Source of the DNA: Acidobacteriota bacterium
GTDB taxonomy: Bacteria; Acidobacteriota; Terriglobia; Terriglobales; Acidobacteriaceae
DNA length: 64,000 nucleotides
Direction: 5' to 3'
Assembly (NCBI GenBank): GCA_003225175.1
Contig: QIBA01000034.1
Span: forward strand, 53,918 to 117,917
The notes under the pieces: generated by a model
Database searches by the model: none
What the model saw: the letters and a program-made list of their open reading frames with translations, nothing else
Told to the model about the DNA's origin: nothing
In this document: piece by piece, positions 19,094 to 28,117 of the stretch
How the letters are laid out: each line of letters begins with the position of its first letter
Numbering within the stretch: the stretch's first letter is position 1
Program-made: the position numbers and the translations under genes

Positions 19094-20146
19094 ATGATCG
19101 AAGCTGGCCCCTGCCTACAAAGCATCCTTAATACCCGTCTGTACATTTTGTCAGCCTGCCTGGGTGCTGCCTTAGCGTTTACCGCTTCGGCTAGCGCGCA
19201 GTCTGAAGATGAGGTGCACGTGGTGCCGCGGCCCGGCACGATGGAAGCTTCTGAGCGCGCGACGGACACCGGCCGCCCCCTGGGCTCCACTAACCATTTA
19301 AAGCTTCGACCGGAACGCCTTCGCGTTGACGTCGACGTGGTTCTAGTGCCGGTCGTCGTTACAGATACGCTCAACCGCCCAGTCACTGGTCTCACCAAGG
19401 ACAGCTTTGAACTCCTCGATGACGGAGAAAAGCAGAAAATTCACTTCTTTTCCTTGGACGATGACGCCCTCTCGATGGCTTTGGTCTTGGATATCAGCAA
19501 TAGCATGGTTAATAGGGTCTCTGTGGAACGCGAGGCGTTGGAAAAATTCTTCCAGAACGCAAACCCTGAAGACGAATATTTCGCAGTTGGTGTCTCCAGC
19601 TCACCTTTACTGCTCGCAGACTCCGCGCAGGGGATCGGCGACATCCAATCGCAACTCGCCCTCGTACAACCTGCTGGTTATACCGCTCTACTCGATTCGA
19701 TCTATTTTGCTTTGAACAAATTGCGATCCGCGCGCTATGCGCGAAGAGCCATTTTGATCATTTCCGACGGCGGAGAGAACGATAGTCGATTCAACTTTCG
19801 AGAAATTAAGGCTCTTGCCGAAGAATCGGACGTAACTGTCTACGCGATTCGCCCTGTCGATGCCCTGCCTGTGTTCCGCACGATCGAAGAAAAGTTAGGA
19901 AATCGCCTTTTGTCTGGGATTACCGACGTAACTGGTGGACGCACAGTCTCTCTGGGATACAGCGACAATATTGCCGGTGCGGCCGCAGCAATCAGTACGG
20001 AACTCAGGAACCAGTATGTACTCGGGTACCATCCGACCGAGCGTTCCCACACTGGGAAATCGCACAGAATTAAGGTGCGGATGGCGAAATCCACAGATTC
20101 AGTCGCCGTGCACCTGCAGTATAGGAAGCAATACTCAAGCCGATAG
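19094..20146 (+). CDS. VWA-domain protein, acidobacterial VWFA type
   Basis: 350 residues with a signal peptide (ALAFTASASAQ). After a short linker comes the VDVDVVLVPVVVTDTLNRPV / LTKDSFELLDDGEKQKI segment that precedes the VWA domain in this acidobacterial family, then the MIDAS motif DISNSM (D133, S135, S137), the MIDAS threonine region around PAGYTALLDSI, and the distal aspartate in IISDGGEND. The C-terminal segment ELRNQYVLGYHP is also typical. Such proteins are secreted or periplasmic and bind divalent metal and protein ligands; partners are unknown. It stands alone between the sortase operon (divergent) and the response regulators. Confidence 0.88.
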   Translation: MIEAGPCLQSILNTRLYILSACLGAALAFTASASAQSEDEVHVVPRPGTMEASERATDTGRPLGSTNHLKLRPERLRVDVDVVLVPVVVTDTLNRPVTGLTKDSFELLDDGEKQKIHFFSLDDDALSMALVLDISNSMVNRVSVEREALEKFFQNANPEDEYFAVGVSSSPLLLADSAQGIGDIQSQLALVQPAGYTALLDSIYFALNKLRSARYARRAILIISDGGENDSRFNFREIKALAEESDVTVYAIRPVDALPVFRTIEEKLGNRLLSGITDVTGGRTVSLGYSDNIAGAAAAISTELRNQYVLGYHPTERSHTGKSHRIKVRMAKSTDSVAVHLQYRKQYSSR

Positions 20147-20445
20147 GTTCTACTTTTCCCAGAACACTTCGTCGGGAACAGACTTCGAGGGTGAGTTTTT
20201 TCAATTCGGATTGACAGCTTGGAAGGCTTGGAACTCATACCAAATGTGTTGTCTGTCGCGTTTCGTATAGGGACTCGAAGGCCGCAGACCAACTCTTCTC
20301 CCTGTCCAAACTGACAGCATTTGTTTTTAGCGCCCTACTGTTAAGATCGCTCTGCTTCAATTAACAGACATTCTTCGCTGTGGCAGCCGTTTTTCGTGTT
20401 ACGCTTCCCAGCCTCCGGTCCCAATTCCCTACGGAGGTAGAGATT

Positions 20446-21159
20446 ATGAATAAACCGACTGTGTTGCTCGCGGACGATCATATGATGATCGCCGAAGCAT
20501 TTCGACATCTGCTTGAGCCCCAATACCATGTTATCGCCACCGTAAGCGATGGCCGCGCTTTACTGGAAGCCGCATTGGAGTTGAAGCCAGATGTGGTTGT
20601 CGTCGACGTCGGCATGCCGTTGTTAAATGGCTTGTCTGCGGGCCAGCAACTCAAACAGAGGATGCGAAGAACAAAACTCGTGTACGTAACTATGAACGAA
20701 GATCCTGACGTCGCAGCTGAGGCACTTCGTACAGGCGCATCGGCTTATCTGTTGAAAAGTTCAGCAGCTTCAGAATTGCTAAAAAGCATTCATGAGGTTT
20801 TGCGAGGCGGGACTTACGTCACGCCTAAGATTAAAGCGCTCATCGAAGACTCATTCATCCGTTCCAATAAACCCAAAACGGCTGAGAAGAAATTGACTCC
20901 GCGTCAGGTCGAAGTCCTGCAGCTGTTAGCTGAGGGAAAGACTATGAAGGAAGTCGGTTCGGTCTTGTCTCTTACAGCGCGCACCGTTGCATTTCACAAG
21001 TACCGCATCATGGACGTGCTGAATTTCAGAAGTAACGCTGAGTTGGTGCAGTTCGCTCTCAGGAACAATATTCTCTCTAATGATCCATTATCTGTGAGCA
21101 AATTGGCTGTGCGACCTGCGGCTTCCGACCGGGCAGGATCCGAACGAAGAAGCGCCTAG
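20446..21159 (+). CDS. NarL/FixJ-family response regulator (first of a tandem pair)
   Basis: 237 residues from ATG 20446 with GGAGG at 20433-20437. Receiver domain with acidic pair D10/D11, phospho-acceptor D54 (VVVVDVGMP), and the conserved lysine in AYLLKSS; LuxR-type HTH in the C-terminal part (LTPRQVEVLQLLAEGKTMKEVG ... RTVAFHKYRIM). A tail of about 30 residues rich in Ala/Arg/Ser follows the HTH. It is about 60% alike by eye to the regulator 423 bp downstream, so the two are recent paralogues. No sensor kinase is adjacent. Confidence 0.88.
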   Translation: MNKPTVLLADDHMMIAEAFRHLLEPQYHVIATVSDGRALLEAALELKPDVVVVDVGMPLLNGLSAGQQLKQRMRRTKLVYVTMNEDPDVAAEALRTGASAYLLKSSAASELLKSIHEVLRGGTYVTPKIKALIEDSFIRSNKPKTAEKKLTPRQVEVLQLLAEGKTMKEVGSVLSLTARTVAFHKYRIMDVLNFRSNAELVQFALRNNILSNDPLSVSKLAVRPAASDRAGSERRSA

Positions 21160-21582
21160 CTACCTTGAGGCATGCGACTTTACTTCGCGGTCGCCTCTAT
21201 TCGCACAGACTTCGAGAATGGCGTTGGGCGTAATCATCTTTTCAAACCGTGCCTGCAGATGACTGAAACGTGCCTCGCGATGGTTATCGAGTGTCACACC
21301 CAGTACTTCGAGTATTAGCCACGACAGGCAGGCTTCCACTTACCGACTAGCTTATCTGAGTGACACTAACTTACTGTTACGATTGCCAGTGTCACTCTCC
21401 TTGGACTACGCTTACGGTCTTGTCACGGTTCTGCCCAGCATTTCCGTCCGTGACTAAGCCTGCCGGGGCAGTTACCTAATCGATAGGTACGCGCCGCCAC
21501 AGTGAAGCCTCCAGTTGCAAAAACGCTCGCGCAAGTCCTGCAGTACCCACCTCAGCCTGTGGCTTATGACTACAGGGACAAC
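21160..21582. other. Intergenic region between paralogous regulators
   Basis: No gene supported. It carries three copies of the octamer AGTGTCAC or its complement (21290-21297 direct, 21360-21367 inverted, 21388-21395 direct), a candidate operator array upstream of the second regulator. A GTG at 21502 extends the next frame but lacks a ribosome binding site. Confidence 0.45.
21360..21395. promoter_or_regulatory. Inverted repeat GTGACACT-N20-AGTGTCAC
   Basis: Perfect 8-bp arms at 21360-21367 and 21388-21395, with a further AGTGTCAC at 21290-21297. It lies about 190 bp before the second regulator's start. The spacing of about two helical turns between arms suits two dimer-bound half-sites better than a terminator; there is no T tract. 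Confidence 0.4.
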
Positions 21583-22254
21583 ATGACCACAAACGCCGCG
21601 AAGGCCGCGCCCGCCCCAGCGCGGCCTCGCGTACTGCTCGCCGACGATCACACGCTCGTGGCAGAAGCCTGCAAAAATCTCTTGGAAGCTGAGTTCGAAG
21701 TTGTGGGAATTGTCGCCGATGGGCGGGCGCTGCTTCGCGCTAATGCAGTGCTGAAACCCGATGTAATCGTTAGCGACATTGCCATGCAGTCTCTAAATGG
21801 TCTCGATGCCGGGGAGCAAGCCAAGCTGGCAAACCCCGAAGTGAAGCTTGTATACGTGACAATGATCCCTGATCCGGAGCTTGCGGCTGAGGCTTTTCGC
21901 CGTGGAGCCTCTGCTTATCTCCTCAAAACCTCAGCCATCCCCGAATTGATCATCGCGGTCAAAGAGGCTTTGAACGGTCGCCTATACATTTCCCCTCAGG
22001 TCACGAAAGATGCGCTATCGGAATTTTTAAGAAGCCACAAACGTGATTACGGAAGCAAATCTCTCACCCCGCGGCAGCGCGAAGTGTTGCAGCTTCTCGC
22101 CGAAGGTCGTTCGATGAAAGAAGCGGCCAGCGTATTAAATCTCACAACGCGCACGGTCGCGTTCCACAAATACAGGATCATGGCGACTCTCCGCCTCAAC
22201 ACAAATTCAGAGCTCATACAGTACGCAATTCGGCACTTTATCATTCCCGGATAA
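21583..22254 (+). CDS. NarL/FixJ-family response regulator (second of a tandem pair)
   Basis: 223 residues from ATG 21583. Acidic pair D21/D22, phospho-acceptor D65 (VIVSDIAMQ; the usual Met-Pro is Met-Gln), lysine in AYLLKTS, and a LuxR HTH (LTPRQREVLQLLAEGRSMKEAA ... RTVAFHKYRIM) almost identical to the upstream paralogue. The N-terminus has an Ala/Pro-rich lead of about 15 residues. The loss of the conserved proline after the phosphorylation site is a small oddity. It may regulate the envelope-protein run that starts 158 bp downstream; inference from position only. Confidence 0.87.
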   Translation: MTTNAAKAAPAPARPRVLLADDHTLVAEACKNLLEAEFEVVGIVADGRALLRANAVLKPDVIVSDIAMQSLNGLDAGEQAKLANPEVKLVYVTMIPDPELAAEAFRRGASAYLLKTSAIPELIIAVKEALNGRLYISPQVTKDALSEFLRSHKRDYGSKSLTPRQREVLQLLAEGRSMKEAASVLNLTTRTVAFHKYRIMATLRLNTNSELIQYAIRHFIIPG

Positions 22255-22412
22255 CATCTCGCGCTACCAGCGATTCTTCCTGAATCCTTTTCCAGAATGC
22301 GTCGCTGCCGCTCGCTGCTATTTCTGCCAGTTGGTTCTCCTGGTCTAATCAGATGAAATCGGCGAGTTGCACACACTTCGCTCCTCGATACATGTCACCC
22401 GGGAGGAACCCC

Positions 22413-23306
22413 ATGCGCGCACGAATACCATCGCTTTACTTGGTCATCATTGGTGGCCTGCTGGTGGCGTGTTCCAGCAAACCTAACGACGACAAAATCG
22501 CGCAGGAGATTCAGGGCAAAGCTTCGGCCGATCCCATTGCGCAAGGGTCGGAGCTCTACGTTAATTCGGATAAAGGAAGAGTAACCCTTACCGGTAAAGT
22601 GAAAACTCAGGCTGCGCGAGAGCAACTTGAGAGCATTGCGAAGCACGAGCCTGGGGTTGTCAACGTTGACGATCAGACTTCGGTCGAACTTACTTCTACA
22701 GCAACTTCAGAATCAACACAGTTAGCTTCCTCCTCCGGCAGTGCAGCGCCTGCGCCAGAGATCGCGCCCCCCCCACCGCCGCCTCCGCCTAAGCCACTCG
22801 TCGTGCCTGCCGGAACAACGCTGACAATTCGCACGAATCACGCCTTGGGAAGTAAGACGAGTCAAACTGGCGGGGTGTTCACAGGGTCCCTTATGACTGC
22901 TATCACCGTCGATGGAGAAGTAGTCATTCCAGCCGGATCGGAAATCACCGGAATCGTGAAGGAAGCTAAGAAAGCCGGGCGCTTTAAGGGAGGAGCCGTC
23001 TTGAGGCTGGCACTGCAGTCTGTCACGATCAATGGCCATCCCTATAACGTTCAAGCCGAAGAAGTGGCTCAGACCTCAACTGGCAAGGGCAAGCGAACGG
23101 CGGGGGTCATTGCTGGAGGCACCGGCGTGGGTGCCGCAATTGGAGGGTTAGCGGGTGGTGGAAAGGGAGCGGCGATTGGCGCTCTCACTGGCGCAGCGGC
23201 AGGCACTATTGGCGCTGCGACAACCGGCAAGAGAGACATTGATCTACCAGCGGAAGCAGCTTTGAGTTTCAAGTTAACTCATTCGCTCACGCTCAGGCGA
23301 GCTTAA
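22413..23306 (+). CDS. BON-domain lipoprotein with glycine-zipper C-terminus
   Basis: 297 residues. ATG 22413 has GGAGG at 22402-22406 and opens a lipoprotein signal (LVIIGGLLVACSS). A BON domain (about residues 35-95: ELYVNSDKGRVTLTGKVKT ... EPGVVNVDDQ) is followed by an Ala/Ser linker, an eight-proline run, a beta-rich region (LVVPAGTTLTIRTNHALGSK and VVIPAGSEITGIVKEA) and a glycine-zipper segment (about 235-275) with repeated GxxxG. BON domains bind membranes or solutes at the envelope. First gene of an envelope run followed by DUF3300 and DUF2950 proteins. Confidence 0.8.
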   Translation: MRARIPSLYLVIIGGLLVACSSKPNDDKIAQEIQGKASADPIAQGSELYVNSDKGRVTLTGKVKTQAAREQLESIAKHEPGVVNVDDQTSVELTSTATSESTQLASSSGSAAPAPEIAPPPPPPPPKPLVVPAGTTLTIRTNHALGSKTSQTGGVFTGSLMTAITVDGEVVIPAGSEITGIVKEAKKAGRFKGGAVLRLALQSVTINGHPYNVQAEEVAQTSTGKGKRTAGVIAGGTGVGAAIGGLAGGGKGAAIGALTGAAAGTIGAATTGKRDIDLPAEAALSFKLTHSLTLRRA

Positions 23307-23367
23307 CCAAAGGCCGGACTCCATTCAGCCCAAAGATGGGTAGAGGAGCTCGAATAGGAGAAGCGAA

Positions 23368-24636
23368 ATGAAAGTAGCACAGCAAATCATACGCAAGTTG
23401 ATGACCTTAGTCTGCGTAATGTTAATGGTCCCGGGAGACACCTCGCTACGCGCCCAGGAGAACGGGCAGGAACAAGCTAAGATCTCAAATGAACAACTTG
23501 ATTCTTTAGTTGCTCCTATCGCTCTCTATCCTGATCCACTGCTGGCTCAGACTCTGGCGTGCTCTACTTATCCGCTCGAAATCATTCAACTTCAACAGTG
23601 GTTGGGAAAAAACAAGAATCTTAAAGACAAAGCTCTCGTTGATGCGGTGCAAAAACAAGATTGGGATGCGAGCGTTCAGGCCATGGCGGCGTTTCCCGAT
23701 CTAGTCAAACAGCTTTCTGAAAATATCAAGTGGACCACCGACTTGGGCAATGCGTTTCTGGCACAACAAAGCGACGTTATGGACGCAGTTCAACGAATGC
23801 GCGTAAAAGCCAAAGATAACGGCAATCTAAAGTCCAACGAGCAGCAAAAGGTAGAGACGAAGGTTATCGAGAGTAAAAGTGTTGTCGTAATACAGCCATC
23901 TTCTCCCGAAGTAGTCTACGTGCCTAGCTACAATCCCACGGTTGTTTATGGCACACCTGCATATCCGTATCCTCCAATCGCGTATCCACCTCCGGGGTAC
24001 TACGCAGCGGGAATGGCGATTTCATTCGGTGTTGGTATGGCGATGGGAGCAGCTTGGGGAGGCTGTTGCGGCTGGAATGCTGGATGGGGAGGGAACAACA
24101 ACGTTTATGTCAATCGCAGCAATAACTTCGTAAACAACTCCAATCGCAATTACAACCGGCAGAGCGTTAATCGGGGGAATGGCAATACATGGCAGCACAA
24201 CCCGCAACATCGCGGGGGTGCTCCGTACTCGAACGGCCAAGTTGCTTCAAGATATAACGGCACTACTCGAGGATCTTCTGCAGCGACTCGTCAAGCAAAC
24301 GCACGCCAGAATGTTCAACGGTCAAGTGGTCGTACGCAGGCCGGCACTGTGGACCGTGGCGCCCAGAACAGTTTCAGAGGTGGCGGTGACCGGGGTGCGT
24401 CGGCGGGGACCATGGACCGCGGAAGCAGAAGCGGTGGTTCGGGTGGTGATCGCGTCGGTAATCGAAGTGTTTCTCCCTCTTCGGGCTCTCGCGCGTCGGG
24501 TGCCTTCGGAGGCTCGGGGGGAGGCATGAGCGGTAGTTCGGCACGGGCCAGCAGCCAGCGCGGCGCTTCTAGCTTCGGCGGTGGAAGTAGAAGTGGAGGC
24601 GGTGGCAGCAGAGGCGGCGGTGGTCGGAGAAGGTAA
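23368..24636 (+). CDS. DUF3300 secreted protein
   Basis: 422 residues; ATG 23368 preceded by AGGAGAAG. Signal peptide, then the DUF3300 signature (LDSLVAPIALYPDPLLAQT ... YPLEIIQLQQWL ... DWDASVQAMAAFPDLVKQL), a short helical stretch and VVYVPSYNPTVVYG, then a Tyr/Pro-rich segment, a hydrophobic Gly-rich stretch (AISFGVGMAMGAAWGG) and about 170 residues of low complexity Asn/Arg/Gly/Ser ending in GGGGRRR. The tail looks disordered and nucleic-acid- or surface-binding. Function unknown; DUF3300 and DUF2950 genes commonly sit together, as here (27 bp apart). Confidence 0.88.
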   Translation: MKVAQQIIRKLMTLVCVMLMVPGDTSLRAQENGQEQAKISNEQLDSLVAPIALYPDPLLAQTLACSTYPLEIIQLQQWLGKNKNLKDKALVDAVQKQDWDASVQAMAAFPDLVKQLSENIKWTTDLGNAFLAQQSDVMDAVQRMRVKAKDNGNLKSNEQQKVETKVIESKSVVVIQPSSPEVVYVPSYNPTVVYGTPAYPYPPIAYPPPGYYAAGMAISFGVGMAMGAAWGGCCGWNAGWGGNNNVYVNRSNNFVNNSNRNYNRQSVNRGNGNTWQHNPQHRGGAPYSNGQVASRYNGTTRGSSAATRQANARQNVQRSSGRTQAGTVDRGAQNSFRGGGDRGASAGTMDRGSRSGGSGGDRVGNRSVSPSSGSRASGAFGGSGGGMSGSSARASSQRGASSFGGGSRSGGGGSRGGGGRRR

Positions 24637-24663
24637 ACAGTGTCAAGTGATTAGTCTAAGCAC

Positions 24664-25662
24664 ATGAGAATGAAAATGAAAATGTCGAATGTCGTCACAT
24701 ACAGGCTCCTAATATGTTCACTGTTTTGCCTAGGCGCTGCAACGCTGTGCGCTAAACCTCAAGAACAAGCTACCGGGCCCATTCAGCAGAAGTCGTTTGC
24801 TACGCCTCAGGTTGCCGTGGACGCTCTCATCCAAGCGGCAGCATCGTATGACGTACCCGCGTTGCTGGCAATTTTCGGTCCCGATGGGGAGGACCTTGTT
24901 TCTTCCGCCGATCCCGTTCGCGATAAGAATGCTGCGAGCGCATTTGCTGCCAAGGCAAAAGAAAAGAATGTGGTGACCATCGACAAGAAAAACCGAAATC
25001 AGGCCACTCTTTTACTCGGTAATGACGCTTGGCCGTTGCCGATCCCTCTAGCCAAGAAGAATGGAGCGTGGTACTTCGATGCCAAGGAAGGCCATGATGA
25101 GGTCCTTCGCAGGCGTGTTGGCGCAAACGAGTTGGACGCAATCCAAGTCTGTCACGGTTACGTCGAGGCTCAACATCAATACGCTGCTCAGGCCCACGAT
25201 GACATCAATCAGTACGCCCAGAAGATCATCAGCTCTCCAGGTAAACAGGATGGCCTGTACTGGAAAAACGAAGACGGCAGCTCCGGAGGCCCGATCGGTG
25301 AGGCAGTAGCGCGCGCAATCCAGGAGGGGTACACCTCCAAGGGCCCATACCACGGTTACTACTTCAAGATTCTTAAGGGACAAGGCCCAGCAGCACCACT
25401 AAGTCGGCTCGACTATGTTATTCAAGGAGTAATGATCGGTGGATTCGCATTGGTTGCCGTGCCGGCTGAATACCGAGTGACGGGCGTGCAGACATTCATA
25501 GTCAATCAAGATGGCACGATATATCAAAAGGACATGGGTCCTGATTCGCTTCAAATCGCCAAGCAGATGGATTTATATGATCCCGATAAGTCGTGGCGAC
25601 CAACCGACGATCAATGGCCGAAGTCTGCGACGGGAACTCAAGTAGCTAAAACAACGAATTAA
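24664..25662 (+). CDS. DUF2950 secreted protein
   Basis: 332 residues with a signal peptide (LLICSLFCLGAATLCA). The DUF2950 body is recognisable: KSFATPQVAVDALIQAA, LLAIFGPDGEDLVSS, GNDAWPLPIPLAKKNGAWYFD, the YWKN-G-SSGGPIG region and GYYFKILKGQGPAAP, then GGFALVAVPAEYRVTGVQTF and a C-terminal YDPDKSW. Length is typical. The domain has no known biochemical role; it is found with DUF3300 proteins in many soil bacteria. Last gene of this run, followed by a long intergenic region. Confidence 0.9.
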   Translation: MRMKMKMSNVVTYRLLICSLFCLGAATLCAKPQEQATGPIQQKSFATPQVAVDALIQAAASYDVPALLAIFGPDGEDLVSSADPVRDKNAASAFAAKAKEKNVVTIDKKNRNQATLLLGNDAWPLPIPLAKKNGAWYFDAKEGHDEVLRRRVGANELDAIQVCHGYVEAQHQYAAQAHDDINQYAQKIISSPGKQDGLYWKNEDGSSGGPIGEAVARAIQEGYTSKGPYHGYYFKILKGQGPAAPLSRLDYVIQGVMIGGFALVAVPAEYRVTGVQTFIVNQDGTIYQKDMGPDSLQIAKQMDLYDPDKSWRPTDDQWPKSATGTQVAKTTN

Positions 25663-26165
25663 ATCAGTCCCTGGCAATCGGGTTGGCTACTAAGTAAAGC
25701 TCTGTTGAGATGATCGCTTGGCATGATCTTCGCGCGCTCCTGCGCGGGCTTGGATAGAAATGCTACTCCGAGCACGTCAGCGAGAATCTGCAATCACTGT
25801 CGATAATTTGTGTGGCCCAGCAAGTCCTGGGACCGCTGACGCTGTCGGTCTTTTCTCTTCCTGTACCTCTACGGATCATCAGTTCTTTCTGGGTGGGCTG
25901 CTGAATGGCCGACGAGGCCGCTCGCGGCGGCCCCGCCGTAGCTGAACAATATGCCGCTGAGCACTATTGTTACAGCCGTTCGGTCACTCTAGAAAATGTT
26001 ATCAAACATAGCGACTAGGACAAGTTACAGCGCTCGGCGGCGACCGGATAATCGCTGTTACTCTTGTCAGTATTCATTCCACTCACCTTATCTGAGACTC
26101 TCAATTGCAAAACCAAGCTGACATTCTTTACTAGCCCCGTGATGCCAGCTGTAGGAGAGTATTCC
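25663..26165. other. Intergenic region of about 500 bp
   Basis: No gene supported on either strand; short open frames here have no ribosome binding site or recognisable protein. The end contains the leader of the next gene with AGGAG at 26152-26156. The stretch CTTATCTGAG at about 26088-26097 also occurs in the 21160-21582 gap; one shared decamer is weak evidence. Confidence 0.4.
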
Positions 26166-27893
26166 ATGCTCAGAATCAAAACGACAGCTGCTATTAAGAA
26201 GAGTCTTCTTGTGCTCGGAGCGATGCTTCTCACAGGCATTGTCGGGATCGCTCAAGAGTATCCAAAGGCAGAGCTCGCCCTGGACTACTCCTATCTTCAT
26301 TTCGCGCCGGCCCAGCAATTTACTACGAATCACAGTATGAATGGCGGCGGCGGAGCATTCGTTTATAATTTTGCCAAGAATTTTGGCGTCAAGATGGATC
26401 TTCAGGGGTACAACGGCTTCACCAACACATTCAATATTCCTGCCACTGCAGCGCTTCCATCGGGAGCAAACGGATCGGTCTCAGGCAACCTGTTCACATA
26501 TTTGTTCGGGCCGCAACTCAAATTTCGCGGCCAGCACGTGCAGCTCTTAGTGGACGCTTTGGCCGGCGCAGCACACAGTAATGTTTACGGCAATGCCTTT
26601 AAGACGCTCTGTCAGCCAGTGGTAGGAGCATGCACTGGCGTCTCGGGTTCACCTTCAAACAATGGATGGGCTATGACGCTCGGCGGCGGACTTGATTTCC
26701 CAATCAATCGCAGAGTGTCGCTCCGAGCCGTTGAGGTTGACTACTTGTTGACCCGATTCGGGAACTTCTTTACGCAATCCAATGCTAATCAGAACAACTT
26801 TCGTTATTTAGGAGGGCTCAATTTCAACTTCGGCCTTCCGAATCCTGGCGTGCCCTCAGCTTCTTGTGTTGGACATGACTTAGAGGCTCTTGCAGATGAT
26901 CCACCGCTTGGAGTATCGGTAGAGACGGCCGACTTTAATCCGAAGCACCCGCTTACCTATCAGTGGGAAAGCACTGGCGGCAAGGTGGTTGGCGATGGGT
27001 CTTCCGCGAAGATCGACGTTGCCGGTGCGGAACCTGGGACGTACCAGGTCACATCGAGAGTGACTGATCCAAAACAGAAACAGAACAATATCGCTTCCTG
27101 CAATGTGGCCTTCACCGTGAGGCAACCGCGTCCACCCGTAGTGAGCTGTTCCGCATCGCCGAGCAGTATTGTTGCCGGTGCGGCAACGCCAATCACCATC
27201 AACGTTCAGGGCAGTACTCCCGATGGTCGTCCCATTCAGTCGCGAAAGTTTTCCGCGAGTGCAGGATCGGTGCAAGAAGGACAGACCAGCGCCGGCGCAA
27301 CAGCAGGCGAGTGGGCATCCGTTGCTACTTTGGACACATCCGGCGTGCAGCCCGGCAAGCTTGATGTAAATGTGGGCGTCACCGATGCACGCGGCCTGAG
27401 TTCAAGCTGTCTGGCTTCTGTCGATGTGCAGGCGCCACCGCCGCCACCTCCTCCTCCAGTTGTGGCTCAGAGTGAAGTTGGCAAATGCGACTTCTCAAAT
27501 GGGAAGAAGCCTGGGCGTGTGGACAACGCATGCAAGGCCGCCCTGGATGACGCTGCCCTCAAGTTGAAGCGTGAACCAGATGGCAAGCTTGTTATCGTCA
27601 GCTTTGCTGACGCGAGCGAAGAAGCCAAGACGTCACAGCTTGGCGGTCTGCGCGCGTTCAATGCAAAGAGTTACCTCACTGCTGGTGAAGGAGGCCAGGA
27701 AATCGACGCGTCACGCATTGAAGTTCGCAAGGGCGACGGAGAAGGAAAGAACGCGATCCTGTACTGGGTGCCCGCAGGTGGCGCATTCACCGGCGACAAT
27801 ACTACTCTGCTCGACGAAGACCAACTCAAAGCACTTGCTCCTACGGTAATTAGAAAGGCAAGAAAGCAAGCAACAGCGGCAGCACTTCGATAG
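26166..27893 (+). CDS. Outer-membrane protein: N-terminal barrel, PKD-like repeats, OmpA-like C-terminus
   Basis: 575 residues from ATG 26166 (AGGAG 10 nt upstream); an open frame continues upstream to 26064 without a signal peptide. Residues 1-30 form a signal peptide ending GIAQ. Residues about 32-230 are an eight-strand-type barrel (AELALDYSYLHFAP ... FNFGL). Two Ig/PKD-like segments follow, each with a cysteine (DPPLGVSVETADF...; VVSCSASPSSI...), then a PPPPPPPP linker and a C-terminal domain resembling degenerate OmpA (LKREPDGKLVIVSFADAS, RAFNAKSYLTAGEGGQEIDASRIEVR). It probably links the outer membrane to peptidoglycan, if the OmpA domain still binds. Confidence 0.75.
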   Translation: MLRIKTTAAIKKSLLVLGAMLLTGIVGIAQEYPKAELALDYSYLHFAPAQQFTTNHSMNGGGGAFVYNFAKNFGVKMDLQGYNGFTNTFNIPATAALPSGANGSVSGNLFTYLFGPQLKFRGQHVQLLVDALAGAAHSNVYGNAFKTLCQPVVGACTGVSGSPSNNGWAMTLGGGLDFPINRRVSLRAVEVDYLLTRFGNFFTQSNANQNNFRYLGGLNFNFGLPNPGVPSASCVGHDLEALADDPPLGVSVETADFNPKHPLTYQWESTGGKVVGDGSSAKIDVAGAEPGTYQVTSRVTDPKQKQNNIASCNVAFTVRQPRPPVVSCSASPSSIVAGAATPITINVQGSTPDGRPIQSRKFSASAGSVQEGQTSAGATAGEWASVATLDTSGVQPGKLDVNVGVTDARGLSSSCLASVDVQAPPPPPPPPVVAQSEVGKCDFSNGKKPGRVDNACKAALDDAALKLKREPDGKLVIVSFADASEEAKTSQLGGLRAFNAKSYLTAGEGGQEIDASRIEVRKGDGEGKNAILYWVPAGGAFTGDNTTLLDEDQLKALAPTVIRKARKQATAAALR

Positions 27894-27947
27894 GTAACCG
27901 ACCGATTTACTTGCGCCTGTCAACCAGCAGTATGCGCAAGCCCCATA

Positions 27948-27976
27948 GGCCCCCGCGGTATCGTTTTGCGGGGGCC
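27948..27976. terminator. GC-rich hairpin downstream of the barrel protein
   Basis: GGCCCCCGC (27948-27956) and GCGGGGGCC (27968-27976) form a perfect 9-bp stem with an 11-nt loop, 55 bp past the stop. There is no T tract after it on the plus strand, so it may act as an mRNA 3' stabiliser or weak terminator rather than a full intrinsic terminator. Confidence 0.5.
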
Positions 27977-28117
27977 GGTAGCGGGGGACTTCAGCAAAAG
28001 ATCTGCTCTGCGTTCATCTACTTGTTTCATCTCCAGAGAACCCTTCCAACGCCTGAGCACGACCAACTGCCAGAAATGCCAGTTTCTGGCGATGGCGCGA
28101 ATTGCAACACTAGTTTC

